DNA of 64,000 nucleotides from Solen grandis (taxonomy: Eukaryota > Mollusca > Bivalvia > Adapedonta > Solenidae): the NCBI GenBank assembly GCA_021229015.1, contig CM037790.1:58483997-58547996 (forward strand). The letters are read 5' to 3'. The stretch's first letter is position 1. Each line of letters starts with the position of its first letter. Positions 1 through 12,654 of this stretch are shown here, in pieces. The notes under the pieces were generated by a model. It saw only the letters and a list, made by a program, of their open reading frames with translations, was not told the DNA's origin and made no database searches. A program made the position numbers and the translations under genes.

Positions 1-399
1 GTTATCAGTTACAATACACACATCACGTAAAACAGTTTGAAACCTCACAGTCCATGATCTTACTTGAAGCCTGTTTGAAGTATATTACAATTTGTTGTTG
101 TAATAGATATCGAATCAAAATTACTCAACCGGATCATGCTCCTCACAAGTTGTTCATTTCATATTCAATCCTTTGTTTATGGTTTCTGATAGACATGAAC
201 ATAAATGTTTTGCACTGAAATTAAAGAATCGATTTGCAATATTTTATGCATGATTTTTTCCATAAATATCAAAACGAGATTTTACTTCCAATCAAACCTT
301 TACATTATTTATTGTTATAGACAAGAAAATTAGCATCAATAACATTTTACATTTTGTTGTTTTTGTGTTATTTCATTTTTTTTTTTTTTTTACTTTTGT

Positions 400-637
400 G
401 GGCCTCCGTGGCCGAGAGGGTAAAGTCGCTGACTTAAGCACTCACTCAGCCCTTTACCGCGTGGGTCGAATCCCGGCAAGGTAATTTGGATTTTCATGTG
501 AGGAAGCCTTCCAGCTGGCTTGCGGTAGGTCGGTGGTTCTACCCGGATATCTCCGTGCATTTGGGGTCTTCCTCCACCTGCAATTAGCTGGATATCGCTA
601 TATGACTGAAATACTGTCGAAACGATGGTCAAGTCTA
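400..637 (+). mobile_element. tRNA-derived SINE (family 1), left arm
   Basis: An RNA polymerase III A box (TGGCCGAGAGGG, 409-420) is followed by a B box at 463-474 that lacks one T, then the family body ending near the CTGTCGAAACGATGG stretch. A poly(T) run precedes it. The right-arm counterpart (51172-51275) keeps only the tRNA-like head; about 240 bp of body and flank is missing there, a size difference between the arms. Confidence 0.8.
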
Positions 638-880
638 GCCTGATCCTGTCTCCAAACGTAGCGATGCATGCCTCATAATGACGAAGTGTTTATTAAAATC
701 TTATCAATTCAAAATATGACTTCCTCATCAGCAATATAAAGGGTGTCGCTATGACACAGATATGCTGGTAATTATACACAATAATTCTAATTTTAAATTT
801 ATGCAAAAGCATAAGACTAACACAAAACAAAAACACACGAATTCATATTTTTTTTCTGATTGATGAAAAGAGTGATCACA

Positions 881-985
881 TTCATTGATGTGACATCATG
901 CTACATGTCTACGGCATGATACCGCAGTGTGGTTACACACTTAAATATCACCAAAATTATCAGCACTTTGACTTGAGTTGACTAT
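881..985 (+). mobile_element. 3' portion of a SINE (family 2), left arm
   Basis: The ATCATGCTACATGTCTACGG stretch and following CAGTGTGG block match the 3' body of the complete family-2 SINE at 55995-56309. No A or B box precedes it, so this is a 5'-truncated copy. Mirrored at about 50925-51030. Confidence 0.55.
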
Positions 986-1178
986 TTGAGTTTACATCAA
1001 AGACGCCGCACATGTTTTTGAAACACTACTTAAATAAAGCAAAACCATACAGAAAAGGTCCAAAAACAACAAAAAACTTATCAAATTATTCAGAAATATA
1101 GAATAAAAAAGTACAGAACATATTTCTATCATAGTAGACACATTATGTGATGATGATCTGAGATGCCATAATTTAACT

Positions 1179-1198
1179 ACTATTAATATATAGATCAA
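1179..1198. other. Empty target site for the right-arm LINE
   Basis: A single copy of the 20-bp sequence that flanks the LINE on both sides in the right arm (there TTGATCTATATATTAATAGT at 47934-47953 and 50711-50730) lies here uninterrupted in inverse orientation. This is the pre-insertion state. Confidence 0.93.
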
Positions 1199-1312
1199 TG
1201 AAGATACATTTTACAACAGGTAATTCCTTTCTTATATAATTATTGAAATAGGGCCTGCAAGATGCATGACAGTAAGTTACTAAGACGGTATTAATGTCAG
1301 TATAAAAAACAA

Positions 1313-1372
1313 CAACATCATCATCATTATCATCATCATTATCAGCAGCAGCAACAACAACGACAGAAACTT
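1313..1372. repeat. Compound trinucleotide microsatellite, left arm
   Basis: Imperfect ATC, AGC and AAC repeats in succession. The right-arm copy (47763-47816) has a different repeat make-up, with more GATGAT units. Confidence 0.85.
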
Positions 1373-1620
1373 ATGAAGAAACAATTCAGCACAGATAAGT
1401 TTTTCCCGGTATTAATTAACAATCCTCCCAATAGTTACTTCCCTTGATAACGTTGCTTGACGTAGGAGTATGGCATTCTTTTTGTGTTGATGATATGTGT
1501 AAAATTAAATATATCTTTACAAGGCTTTACAACATAAGCTATGAAATTACAAGGCTTTACAACATAAGCTATGAAATGTTCAGATTAGATTACCAATTTC
1601 AAGCACAATACATACTGAGA

Positions 1621-2930
1621 CATTAGACATGTCCACTACGGCCATAGGTATAGTGTTTGTGTGTTTTTACACTTTCTACATTATGCTGTAATACTTATTT
1701 TTAGACTGCTGTTTCATTATTTTTTCAAGTTGACGGTTTGTATCTTTAATCTAAATATTCTAAGATCTCAAAACATCTTCCAAATGTTTTTTCTGAGCTT
1801 TAATGAATTAGGTTACCTTGCAAGGTCCGTCACTAACCCGTTGCCAACGAGTTTAAGGTGAAGTCAACAGATACACATTATATGTGTCCAGTTTCTTTAT
1901 GATAACGATAGAAGACTTTCATATTTTGAATCCTTCTTTTTTCATCAGTTAATGCAAGTCATTGATTCATAAAGTGTTTTTTTTTAACAAACTACATTTT
2001 CTATTTTACAATAATAACAGTGATTGCTTCCTGTTTTGATTAACGCTTGCTTCTCACAGAATGATCTACTTATTATCCCCACAAACTGCAGATCAGTCCC
2101 GATAAGCCATATCGAATTACTCTTATATGTTCTTGGGCAGCATACATTTTTGTGTTTCTGCGATGAAAGAGAATATACAAGTTATTAATGTTAAGCCAGA
2201 AATCACACTGCATTTACCGAAGTGCGGAGTGTAATATATGCTTAGGAAATGTATATACTTGTTCATACACCCCATATTTGCAAAACGCAAATTTTGGTAA
2301 TTTTAGGATTAATTGAATATCACTAAATGTAAAGTTAAATTAAACTTTAAAACTAATTCTGGTATATTTATTTTCTTCTATAGTCTTAAGTTTGGTTTAA
2401 TTTCAAAATTAAAATTGGATATGTGCATGGTTTACTGGTAATCGTCTTGGATTCTAGGTCATAACCCTTACATATACAACTGAATAAATTTAGTTACAAT
2501 GTTGACATTGTAAGTGTATGTATAATGTCATTAAAATGAAATACTAAAGTAGATAGACATAGTATATTAAGCAATTTTACTGGGCATAATTTCTAAACAG
2601 AATCAAAACATACATTAATATCATTGTAAGAATATGATATCAATTGAAAGTGATACTAATGACAACCTTTTTATTTAGAATATACGAGGGGTGAATGTTA
2701 TTCGAACACACTTGTTTGTTTGATACCACTACACAGTTCTATCACTATATTTCGCATCGTTTCAGCTATAAAACCTGCTTGGGAATTTAGTAAATGTATC
2801 AGATAACGTGTCCACTTAGCAAAACACTGAACTCTAGAGGTCTGTATCGGGAGCAACAGGACACCGTAGAGTTTTACTGAACCCCTTAACTGTTTTCTTT
2901 TTTAGCATATTACCAAACATTAATATAACT
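1621..2930. other. No recognisable gene, left arm (mirror about 46140-47510)
   Basis: AT-rich sequence with only short, non-conserved open frames. Short frames here differ between the arms without coding constraint. Nothing else is supportable. Confidence 0.6.
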
Positions 2931-2969
2931 GCAGAGAGAGAGAGAAAGAGAGAGAGAGAAAGAGAGAGT
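2930..2969. repeat. GA microsatellite, left arm
   Basis: Run of GAGAGA with AAAGAG interruptions. The mirror CT run lies at about 46098-46132. Next to it the right arm has roughly 95 bp not present on the left. Confidence 0.85.
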
Positions 2970-3438
2970 CCTCGTCTTTAATCAAGTATATATTGTAAAT
3001 TTTTAATTGTTTGAAGAACGATTGATATCCCCGGATGTACGCCATTCATGACTCGCCAGACTTACAATATAAGACAGAGGAGCCGACGTTTCGATTGTCT
3101 CCTCCCCAGTTCCACGAAACATAGAGAATCTTGATCAGCCATGTTGTTTGTTTTACACGTCCAGAATTATAAGCATGATATCCAGCACTTGTCTGATCAT
3201 TTTAATTACAAAGCAAACTATCTTCGTACACTATGCTTTCTTTCATTTGGTACATGCATTATTCAACACAAGTTTGCATAATGTGAAAATAGTGGAAACC
3301 AGTTTACAACTAATTTATTCCGTTACTCTCCATACATACCAAACAAATGAAGTGAGCTGTGTGTATCCGACGATGGGCCAACCATTGAATTTCTTTTACA
3401 TGCTGAGCATCAGATAAGTGCGATTCACCAGTGTCAGG

Positions 3439-3640
3439 GGCCCATGTGGCCGAGCAGGTGAAGTTGATGACTTAATACCACCCAGGCTCTCAAAGCCGTT
3501 GGTTCGAATCCAGGCAGAGTCAAGTGATTTTATGGTTGGCCTGTGGTTCTATTCGGATGCTTTTGTGTGATTGGGGTATTCCTGCACATGTAAGAGCTGG
3601 ATGTCGCTATATGATTTAAGCGTGAACAAAATATCCGTGA
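3439..3640 (+). mobile_element. Diverged tRNA-derived SINE (family 1), left arm
   Basis: The A box TGGCCGAGCAGG and B box GGTTCGAATCC are readable, and the body retains the TGGTTCTATTCGGATGC and CTGGATGTCGCTATATGA blocks of family 1. It is more diverged than the other copies, so old. Mirrored at 45430-45629. Confidence 0.7.
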
Positions 3641-4529
3641 CATTTATTAATCAAAATAGCAACCCATTTTACATACATGAAGATCTACTCCTGTTAAAGA
3701 AAAAGTAGTGTTTCGCATTAGAAACTTGAATTTATGTAATTTACCTAAAGTAGTTTACACGTATTTTGCATGAGGACGAGCCAGGTTCCTCCAAGAGTAT
3801 TTCTTAACTTTGAAAAAGAAAGGCACACATACTCATATCTTAAATAATCAAATAGCTTGTCAATTTCTACACATATTCAGCAACAGATAGAATGTATACA
3901 TCGGGTTCGCTAGTACTGATGAAAGGGCATGGCCTGTTATGAATGAAATCAGGTTCCTGACTCTTAAACTGGATTATTATGAAACAAACAGACAGCGAGT
4001 TCAACTGAGTCACTTATAGCAACAACAGTTGCAGGAAAGCGTGTGTAAGACCGTTGCCTCTATTGCTTCAATCACTACTGAAACGCTGGGTTTAGTATTA
4101 TAGCTATTTCATGTTAATCCCGCCGACGTCTCTCATCACATTGAGCGCTTTGATTGTTTTAGATTTCATCGAGGTATATGAAAGGCATGACCACTTCGTA
4201 AACATTCTAAACCCACACTGGACACATTTCGAAATGCGACAATGACATTGAGGATGACCTTACCGGAATGAAAGTTGAGGTTAGAGATGTGAATGAAATC
4301 AAAATTATGGTCATATATGTATTTATTTGTACAGGTTATTAAACCAATCATCTAAAGAGACTAATTTAGATTGACAAGCATTTGTAAACATTGTAGAAAA
4401 AGGAGAGCCCATTGCTCAATATATTATTATCTTAAAATCCAACCACAAACTGCAAAGTTATTATGCATAGAAGATACATTTTACATATTTTTGAAAACAA
4501 TAACTTTGAAAAATGATCTTAATCTTGAA

Positions 4530-5260
4530 GTATCTACCAGTTCATTTACCTGAAATCATATTGAATATGTATACTTATTAATGGTAAAATCGGAAAACCC
4601 ATAACTAAGCTACAACCCAGAAGATTTTTGTTGACAAATTTGACCTTTAATGATGGCCTTGACATTGTAGTGCCCACAGGTTCATGTACCTAACACATCG
4701 TCATATATGAAACATGTATACCAATTTTTGTTAAAATCGGATAACTCATGACTAAACTACCACCCAGAAAATCAGATTTTTACATGTTTTTGACAATTGT
4801 GACCTTAATTTGTGACCTTGACCTTGAATAACCCATCAGTTCATTTTACTTGACATATTTACACACCATAGCGAACATTTTACCAATTTATGTTAAAATC
4901 GGATAACTCATGAGTAACCCATGACTAAACTACCAACCGGAAAATCAGAATTTTACATATTTTACAATTATGACCTTTAATGATGACCTTGACATTGATG
5001 TATCCACAGGTTCATGTACCTGGCACACTGCCATACCATATAGAACATATATACCATTTCTTGTTAAAATCGAATAACTCATAACTAAACTAACACCCGG
5101 GAAATCAGAATTTTACATATTTTGACAATTGTGACCTTCATCAGTCCATTTTTGCTTGACATACTTTCATACCATAGTGAACATTTTTACCAATTTATGT
5201 TAAAAACTGACCACCCACAACACATTTACAGCTCGGAAAACATCGGACGGACGCAAGCAA
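4530..5260. repeat. Degenerate tandem repeats of an old pearl-like element, left arm
   Basis: Four to five imperfect copies (about 145-175 bp) built from TGACCTTGACATTG, CAGGTTCATGTACCT and AAAATCGGATAACTCATGAC blocks. They are followed by a short GGACGGACGCAAG remnant near 5239. The order of tandem core then GGAC tetranucleotide matches the newer element at 17116-19103. The right arm (about 44110-44540) has about two fewer copies. Confidence 0.65.
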
Positions 5261-5694
5261 AACAATACTACAATCATTGTTGCAATGGTGAAAGAAGAAT
5301 GTTTTATGTGAATAAAATCACCATTTTTAAAACCAGTCTAGTATTGCTGCTTATTTGTCCAAATTTCATTTAGTTCTAAGATTGGGCCATGTTCACCACT
5401 TAGTGAAGTTAGTCCTTTGCTTAAGATTAAGCACTAGCCTGATTAATGAATTAAGAATATGTGAAATAACATCGTGCTTCAAGTCACCAAACAGTGGTTG
5501 CTATGGATACCATTTATTCTTTTTAAGGATTTAATATCTATTCACCTACCTGATAATGAAAGAGAAAATAAGTTGTTATACTTGTATACGAGTTTCCATG
5601 TGATTTGATGAAGAAATAAATTATTGAGAGGAGAATTCCGCGAATTTTCCAATCAGCCCTCGTATATATTTCATATAATATTTTTCGGTATCAG

Positions 5695-5750
5695 TGAATT
5701 AAAAATGGTAATTTCACTGCTTAAAACAGTGAATATTACCATTTTCAAAA
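5695..5750. repeat. Hairpin-forming inverted repeat, left arm
   Basis: AAAATGGTAATTTCACTG is followed, after a short TTAAAA loop region, by its near reverse complement CAGTGAATATTACCATTTT. The palindrome is shared with the right arm at about 43615-43672, so it predates arm divergence. It is probably the core of a MITE whose termini I could not fix. Confidence 0.7.
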
Positions 5751-5849
5751 TTTTCACTCTGGAACTTGAACCCGACCCTACTTTATATGTAAATGATGAT
5801 CTGAGCGTCAATTGTGCTGGGTTTTAAGCAAGAAATTACGTCATAAAAA

Positions 5850-6956
5850 CGTCAGGCACGCGAGGTAATACCGCCAATTTTGACAAATTTTATGAATAAC
5901 ACAGCTAATTTCTGGCCTTTAAAGCATTAAATAAAAAGAAAAAAAAAAAGGTTTGTTTAGGTGTATGATTGATTAATAATTCCTCTGAGTGAACATAAAA
6001 AGTGACATTTTCATGAGTGGCGAAGCATATTCCAAAGCATGCGCTGCTTTTATACGAATGTTAGCGCAACACTTAACTAGGTTTTGAATGATTGCGCAAG
6101 ACTAAATGCATCCTTGAAACATTGAAACTATACACATTTTACTGTTTAACGTGAGTCTAAAGCTGTTGCATGAAAATTGAAATTAAAGTCGGATAAATGC
6201 ACGTGAGCTGATAAAAACTTCTAGATGCCTATGTAAATGATTATGTGTAAAATTTATTTTCCCGAATTCTGGTAAAAAAAAAAATTGAATGAATAAGCTA
6301 ATCATGGTAAAACATAATACAGTTTATAAAGGTACACTATGAGAAGACATGAAATACACATTGTACGTGAAATATTTGTCATATCTGATATTGGAATTGA
6401 GTACATAATCTAATGATGATCAAACATTACATAGGTAGTTGTACCGAAATAAGGGATGAAATGTATATGCGCAGAAAATAAAACTTTCATTTTGAAAACA
6501 TTTTACTTATTACGCAGTCATTTCAATAATGGCTTGTTAAACTATCATAATATATTTATTCTCACGGAATATCGTTCACGACTTTTAATAAGCGGTGTAT
6601 TTATAAATCCTTGTATCCATGGGGATTTACTTGACCCAAGATGACTTTTACGATAACATAATTATTCACGAAAAATGGGGTTTTATATATTTACAGGTAA
6701 AAAATACGGGGCGATATATATTCAGCGCGCAAGTATAAACTGGCCAGTGAGTGGTCAGCATTGCTACGAGCGCATATATATGGTTTCCATGTGAAACCTA
6801 AATGTTTCAATTTTGTACTTGATGGATTGTATACTGTCAATACTTTATGAAAATCGGGTCGAGAAAAGTGGGGTGATATAAACACCCCACTTTTTTTCAC
6901 CACCCCACAAAAAGGGTTTCATATTCGAAAACTTCCCACATCTTGGTAATCTCTTA

Positions 6957-7002
<46 letters not shown>

Positions 7003-7240
7003 ATTTTCGGATTATTTGCTGAAGTTTAACCGGATCCATACTCTTAAAAATGCAACCTTAAATAGTTAATGTATATTTTTCAAACAATCAGAACAGGATT
7101 TTATAAGATTTACTCAAAATCATATGAGTTTGTTTTGCTCTGCGTACAAGCGAAATTCTAATGAAAGAGGGATTCACAAAAATGCTCATTTTATACATAG
7201 CCTTCTTATACGACGTCATAATTTAAAAAAAAAACTAAGT
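5850..7240. other. No gene; AT-rich with a TA microsatellite, left arm
   Basis: No supportable gene. A (TA)n run lies at 6957-7001 (mirror 42257-42298). The right-arm equivalent contains about 150 bp (near 42977-43130) not found here. Open frames are short and low-complexity. Confidence 0.6.
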
Positions 7241-8462
7241 ACGGTTGGAAAGGCATTTAAATAGAGAACAGTTCATACACTTCACGTTTCCATTTAATGG
7301 ATCCTGGATGAATGAGAACATGTTGAAACTGAACACCGACAAAACTGAGGTTATGCTATTTGCATCGCAAAAACATTCCAAACAGCTAGATTCAGTCTTT
7401 CTACACATTGGCGAATCGGTGATTCAGTCTAGTGATTGTGTGAAAAACCTTGGTGCCACTTTTACCACCAACATGGACATGGAACAGCATGTTAATATGG
7501 TATGTCGATCAGCATACTTCCAGCTTCGAAACATTGGGCGTATACGACCATTCCTTAAGGTTCAGGCCACCAGATCTATCATCAACTGTCTAGTAACCTC
7601 GCGCCTTGACTACTGTAACTCGCTTCTATATGGTGCTTCACGAAGCGTACTGAACAAACTACAACGGGTACAAAATTCTGCATCCCGTATCATCTGTAAA
7701 ACATCCCGTTTCGACCACATAACGCCGGTTTTAAGAGAACTTCATTGGCTACCTATCAAATGTAGGATAGAACACAAGATCTTGACATTGACATATAAAG
7801 CTCTCCATGACTTGTCTCCTCTCTATATACGGGACATGATCCATATATATATAAACCTCCCAGAAATCTTAGATCAGCAAATGAACTGTCTCTTGTGATA
7901 CCAAAATCGAAGACCAAACTGTTTGGTGATCGTTCCTTCATGCATGCTGCCCCGAAGCTATGGAACTCTCTCCCAGTTCACATCCGTGAGGCGCCAACAC
8001 TGTCTAGTTTTAAGGGACAACTGAACACGCAACTTTTAATTCAACACTACAATTAATTGTCATATTCACCATTTCATTCTGTAGAAGTAGCTACATGTAC
8101 TCTGTCATGTTACACATTTTTATTTGTTTATTCATTTATTTTATGTTTTATGGTACATTGTTTTCTTACCATTTAATATATGTGATGTTAGTATTGTCGT
8201 GTGAAAGTTTTTTATGTTCATAGAGTGATAGCTTTTGTCTTTCATCAATATATTACCCTAGTATTTTATTATTGTGAATCTTTTAGTCTCTCTTATTGTA
8301 TTATAATGTCTTATTTTTATCAGTTCGATTATGTTTTTACGGTCTTATTTTTTTTCTGCTGTACTTGTTGTATTTATTGTTCTTTTGTAAAGCACTTTTG
8401 AGCGAATTGTTCAATTTGAAAAGTGCTATATAAATCTGGTAGAATAAAAATAAAAATAAAAT
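7230..8462 (+). pseudogene. 5'-truncated CR1/L2-like LINE, left arm
   Basis: A 217-codon frame (7245-7898) encodes the C-terminal third of a non-LTR reverse transcriptase. It carries LNTDKTEVMLF (motif D region), a VKNLGATF block (motif E region), then SRLDYCNSLLYG and LRELHWLPIKCRIEHKIL, which are typical of the CR1/L2 group. After a frameshift near 7890 the reading continues with GDRSFMHAAPKLWNSLPVHI, the usual C-terminus. The polymerase active-site segment and the endonuclease are missing. The 3' end is an AAGTGCTATATAAAT block followed by AATAAAAATAAAA repeats. It is a dead 3' fragment present in both arms. Confidence 0.85.
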
Positions 8463-9383
8463 TAGAAAAGCTGTCAAGGTATTGAAGCTTAAACCTCTAG
8501 AAAACGGCAAAAACGATAAAAAAAAACAACAAAAAAAAAAACATTCGTTTTATACATTTAGCGTATTCATGATATGCACGTTTATGGATATTCACGCAGT
8601 TATTTAACTAATGATTTCGCTGTAAGCAACTACGCTGTCGACTATGTCAACCACTGTCATTCGGAAGTATCGCCTTATATGGTTAAAGGGATTAGTCCAG
8701 TGCTATACCATTCAGATATGTATGGGAGCCAGTATGGGCCAAATGGGATTCATCGCGACTATGATAGCAGGTTATTTCTTTTATCATCTGATGTTGAGCT
8801 AAACCATGAACCTACTGAGGATATCTAGATGATACTTAATGCTATGGTTGGTGTAAAAAATGAGATTTGTACAGTACGGGGGATGGGGGGAATAAAAGGT
8901 GTCAAGTCAGAACTCAGAAACCTGCAAATAGAGATGACAGTAATCAAATCAAATGTTATTAATCTTGAAAAGCGTCAAGCAAGTTTGGATGATTCATTGT
9001 CAGCTTTAGGGAAACGGGTGGAAGAAATTGAATATAACTATGATGTAGTTAATTGACATGGCCGGCCTCTCATACTGTGATGAAACAATCCGAGACCTTG
9101 TTGACAGACTAGAGCAGCAGATTACAGTTAGTGAATCAGAGCGTCTGAAAGATTCGCTACGAATATTTGGTATGACGGAAAAATGACACATCAAGGGTAA
9201 CATAAACTTGTTTCTGATAAGGTATTATCGGTGGCTGAGAGAAATGATAATTTGAGTGAGAATTCCATTGAAAAAGAACCGACATTTTGGAAGGATTATT
9301 GTTAAAATAAAAATCATGACGAAAAATTTAGCTATTTGAATACCGAGATGTTTTGATAAGGGGGAAATACGCATTGTAAAAGA

Positions 9384-9619
9384 CTTAACTATTTGAGATT
9401 ATCGTCGCCTCGACAGTATTTCAGTCATAAAGCGACGTCCAGCTAATTACAGGTGGAGGAAGACCCGAATGCACGGAGACATCTGGGTAGAACCACCGAC
9501 CTACCGCAAGCTTCCTCACATGAAAATCCGAATGACCTTGCCGGGATTCGAACCCACGCGGTGAAGGGCTGAGTGAGTGTTAAAGTCAGCGACTTTACCC
9601 TCTCGGCCACGGAGGCCCC
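9384..9619 (-). mobile_element. Full SINE (family 1) inside the old LINE, left arm
   Basis: Minus-strand copy with A box, B box (GGTTCGAATCC in inverse), the whole body and a TCAAG-type tail end. It is flanked by a direct 14-bp repeat CGCATTGTAAAAGA at 9370-9383 and 9620-9633, the target-site duplication. It splits the ORF1/ORF2 junction of the LINE and is present in both arms. Confidence 0.9.
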
Positions 9620-10958
9620 CGCATTGTAAAAGATCTATCATATATCCAGAGACAAAAGCTAAAACAACTTAACGAGCAAGGGTTACAAGGGTGCTTTAAT
9701 CATAGCCAGCTAATTACTTACAGAAAGGACGATATGCCCAGGCGGGGTTTGAAGGACACGCGAATTACCAAGCAAGCATCTCGACAAAGTTACCCGGCCG
9801 TGACCGCGACAAGCAACTCAGCAGCCCGTGGTGTGATTTTTCCTGATGGTGACGAGAACAATCGGATGCTATTGGGGTTAGGCCAAGGCCCAGTGAGAAA
9901 TATTTTGATGATCTCTTGGAATATTGAAAGTTTTAAAGCTAAATTATATTCCTTTGATATACATAATTCTTATGTAAATATGATATAATAAGTATTCAAG
10001 AAACTTGGGACTATGCGAATTGCATTTTCTGTGAAAAAGTTCTTTGATGGTTTCGAAAGATTTGTTTGAAAAGATAAGTAGCTGGTGGTAGAACGATGGA
10101 AGTTGTTATTGTAGTTATAAAAACATTATTTTCTAAAGTATTTAACTCATATTTGTAACGATTTTGAATATTAGACATATTGACACATTATTATTTAATA
10201 CTTGCAGGAATGTTGTTTGTATCATTGTATATTCCTCCATAAAAGTCTCCGTTTTATGAAAATAAAAATGAGTCGTATATTGATAGTTTGGAGAATATTC
10301 TCACAACAAACCACCTAACAATTACTTGATATTGTGTGGAGATTTAATAGCCCGAACAAGTACACTCCCTGATTCCACAGATAACATCAATATAAAAATG
10401 TACCTGCATTTCAACAATTAGATGATATATTAGACACTGATCTACCAGAGAAACAAAAAAAAAACCGATGACATGGTTGTAAATAAATAGAGCAGGGAAA
10501 CTTTTACATTTTTGTAAGACCTTTTCATGCCTTTCATGCTGAAAATATTAGTAAAGATATCTATTATTAAGAGAAGCAAATATTTTACATTTATAAATCA
10601 AAATGGCAGCAGTACCATAAAATAGCATTTACTATCAAAGGATATAGTTCATCTAGCATTAGACTTTCAAATACTTGATAGAACTAGAAGCACGCATTTG
10701 GCAATCTCTCTAGAAGTTAAATCGGAATAAAGCACCCATTTGGCAATCTCTCTAGAAGTTAAATCGGAATAATAACTCGAGAACCAGGTAATGAAGCTGA
10801 ACATTTAACATTTAGATTGAAAAGCCATTCTAGAAAATATTATAGCAATACTGTAAAAGAGGCTGTGAATCATGGTTTATTTACAAAAATAGATGACATG
10901 TGTAGAGCTAATGCGTCTGTTGACGATATAGTGAGTCATCTGGAATCCACTATTTTAA

Positions 10959-11192
10959 CCCTTTCCCTCATAGTGGAAACCATGAAAAGACCTATGCGAA
11001 CAGCATAAAACCAGATCAGCCTGCGAGTAACTCGCAGGCTGATCAGGTTTTATGCTGTTCGCTGCTCCTCAGTGGTCTGGAAATGAGGATTTTGTAATTA
11101 AATTTGGTAAGGTTTAACTGTGGATTTCTGCAGATCAGGCTTTATGCGGTACCTACTGAGTGCGTCAAAATGAGTCTATATGAGGGAAAGGG
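10959..11192. mobile_element. piggyBac-like MITE, copy 1, left arm only
   Basis: A 234-bp element with terminal inverted repeats CCCTTTCCCTCATA and TATGAGGGAAAGGG. It is flanked by TTAA on both sides (10955-10958, 11193-11196). Inside lies a long palindrome (GCGAACAGCATAAAACC, GATCAGCCTGCGAG and their complements). No coding capacity. TTAA target and CCCT-type ends are hallmarks of piggyBac non-autonomous elements. The right arm has a single uninterrupted TTAA at 38411-38414. Confidence 0.9.
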
Positions 11193-12420
11193 TTAAAATG
11201 CAGTGAACGTTTTAAATAAGAAAAAAAGAAAAAAGAAAAGTCGAATTAATGTATCAAATAAAGCATGGTTTAATTCAGAATGTAAAAGGGCTAAAACAGA
11301 AACAAAAAAGGTACTGAACACCTACCAATCGGAGACTAATCATAATAAATACTCAGAACTTAAAAGCAAATATAAGATAATGTGTAAAAATCATAAAGTG
11401 CAATACGATAATGAGAAAAAAATCAAGAATAAATAATATTATAAATGATGCATAATCCTACTGGTGGGAAATAAAAAAAACTCTTACTAGTTGCACTAGA
11501 TTAGAACCATCCATTGATATAGACGTATATGGAATTAATCATATTTAAATCTTTATTTTCAGTTTCATCAAGGGATGATAATAGGAATGCATATAACCTT
11601 GACAATAATTATTTAAATGACACTTAGATCATATTGAACTTCAGCTGTTAAATAGCTGCATTTCAGATAAAGAAATACTGTACTGTGCAAAGAAAATAAA
11701 GATTAATAAAGCTAGTGGGGGTATTCTTTTACCACAAAACCAAGTATATGCTATTGAGGCTTTATTGCCATATCTCCGTCTGCTGTTTAATAAAATCTTT
11801 ATGACTGGTAATTTCCCAGAAAATGATCACATTTAATCATTACACCAATATACAAGAAAGGGGTAAAATCCAGTCCAGGTAATTATAGGCGTATTGCACT
11901 TAGTGACATACTGAACAAAGTATATGTTTCCGTTATAACAAAACGTTTAACATTTTATATTGAAGCTTATGGAAAGATTGCTGAGTGTTTCAGAGCAGAC
12001 CATTGCACCATTGCTAATGCTTTTATCTTGTATTTTGTTGTTAACAAATATTTGCAGAAGAAACGAGAACCAGTGTATGTTGCCTTTATCGATTTTCAGA
12101 AGGCCTTTGACTCGGTAAATAGGTCGTAAATAGAAAATTATATTATTTGAAAGTTTAAAACAAAAAAAAACACAATGTGTTAAAGAAAACTATCTCCCCG
12201 TCTGAGCTGGTCAAATGTTAAATATTGTAAGCCATCTTTGAGTGTAGTATACAGACATTATTCCATATAGTAATGGAGCAAAGCTTAAGACCAAAAAAAA
12301 AACCATTAAAAAGGGGGGATATTTCGGATTTGTTTGACTGTCCTGTCGGTTTGAAACAGGGGTGCTGTCTCAGCCCGATTCTATTTACTATGTTCTTTTA
12401 TGAACTCTATACAGTTTTAA

Positions 12421-12654
12421 CCCTTACCCTCATAGAGGAAACCATGAAAAGACCTATGCGAACAGCATAAAACCAGATCAGCCTGCGAGTAACTCGCAGG
12501 CTGATCAGGTTTTATGCTGTTCGCTGCTCCTCGGTGGTCTGGAAATGAGGACTTTATAATTAAATATGATAAGGTTTAACTGTGGTTTTCTGCAGATCAG
12601 GCTTTATGTGGTACCTACTGAGTGCGTCAAAATGAGTCTATATGAGGGAAAGGG
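12421..12654. mobile_element. piggyBac-like MITE, copy 2, left arm
   Basis: Same family as the copy at 10959-11192, with the same ends and core palindrome. One flank is TTAA (12417-12420); the other has mutated to TTGA, so it is older. Present in both arms and inserted between RT motifs B and C of the old LINE. Confidence 0.88.

Noticed and set aside
3148..3417. 89-codon frame conserved in both arms as a gene
   Set aside because: The arms differ almost only at replacement sites (about eight changes), there is no domain, and the frame length is expected from overall arm similarity.
8829..9056. Stand-alone coiled-coil gene
   Set aside because: It lies directly upstream of an endonuclease remnant on the same strand and matches the position and type of a LINE ORF1; frames before and after are broken.
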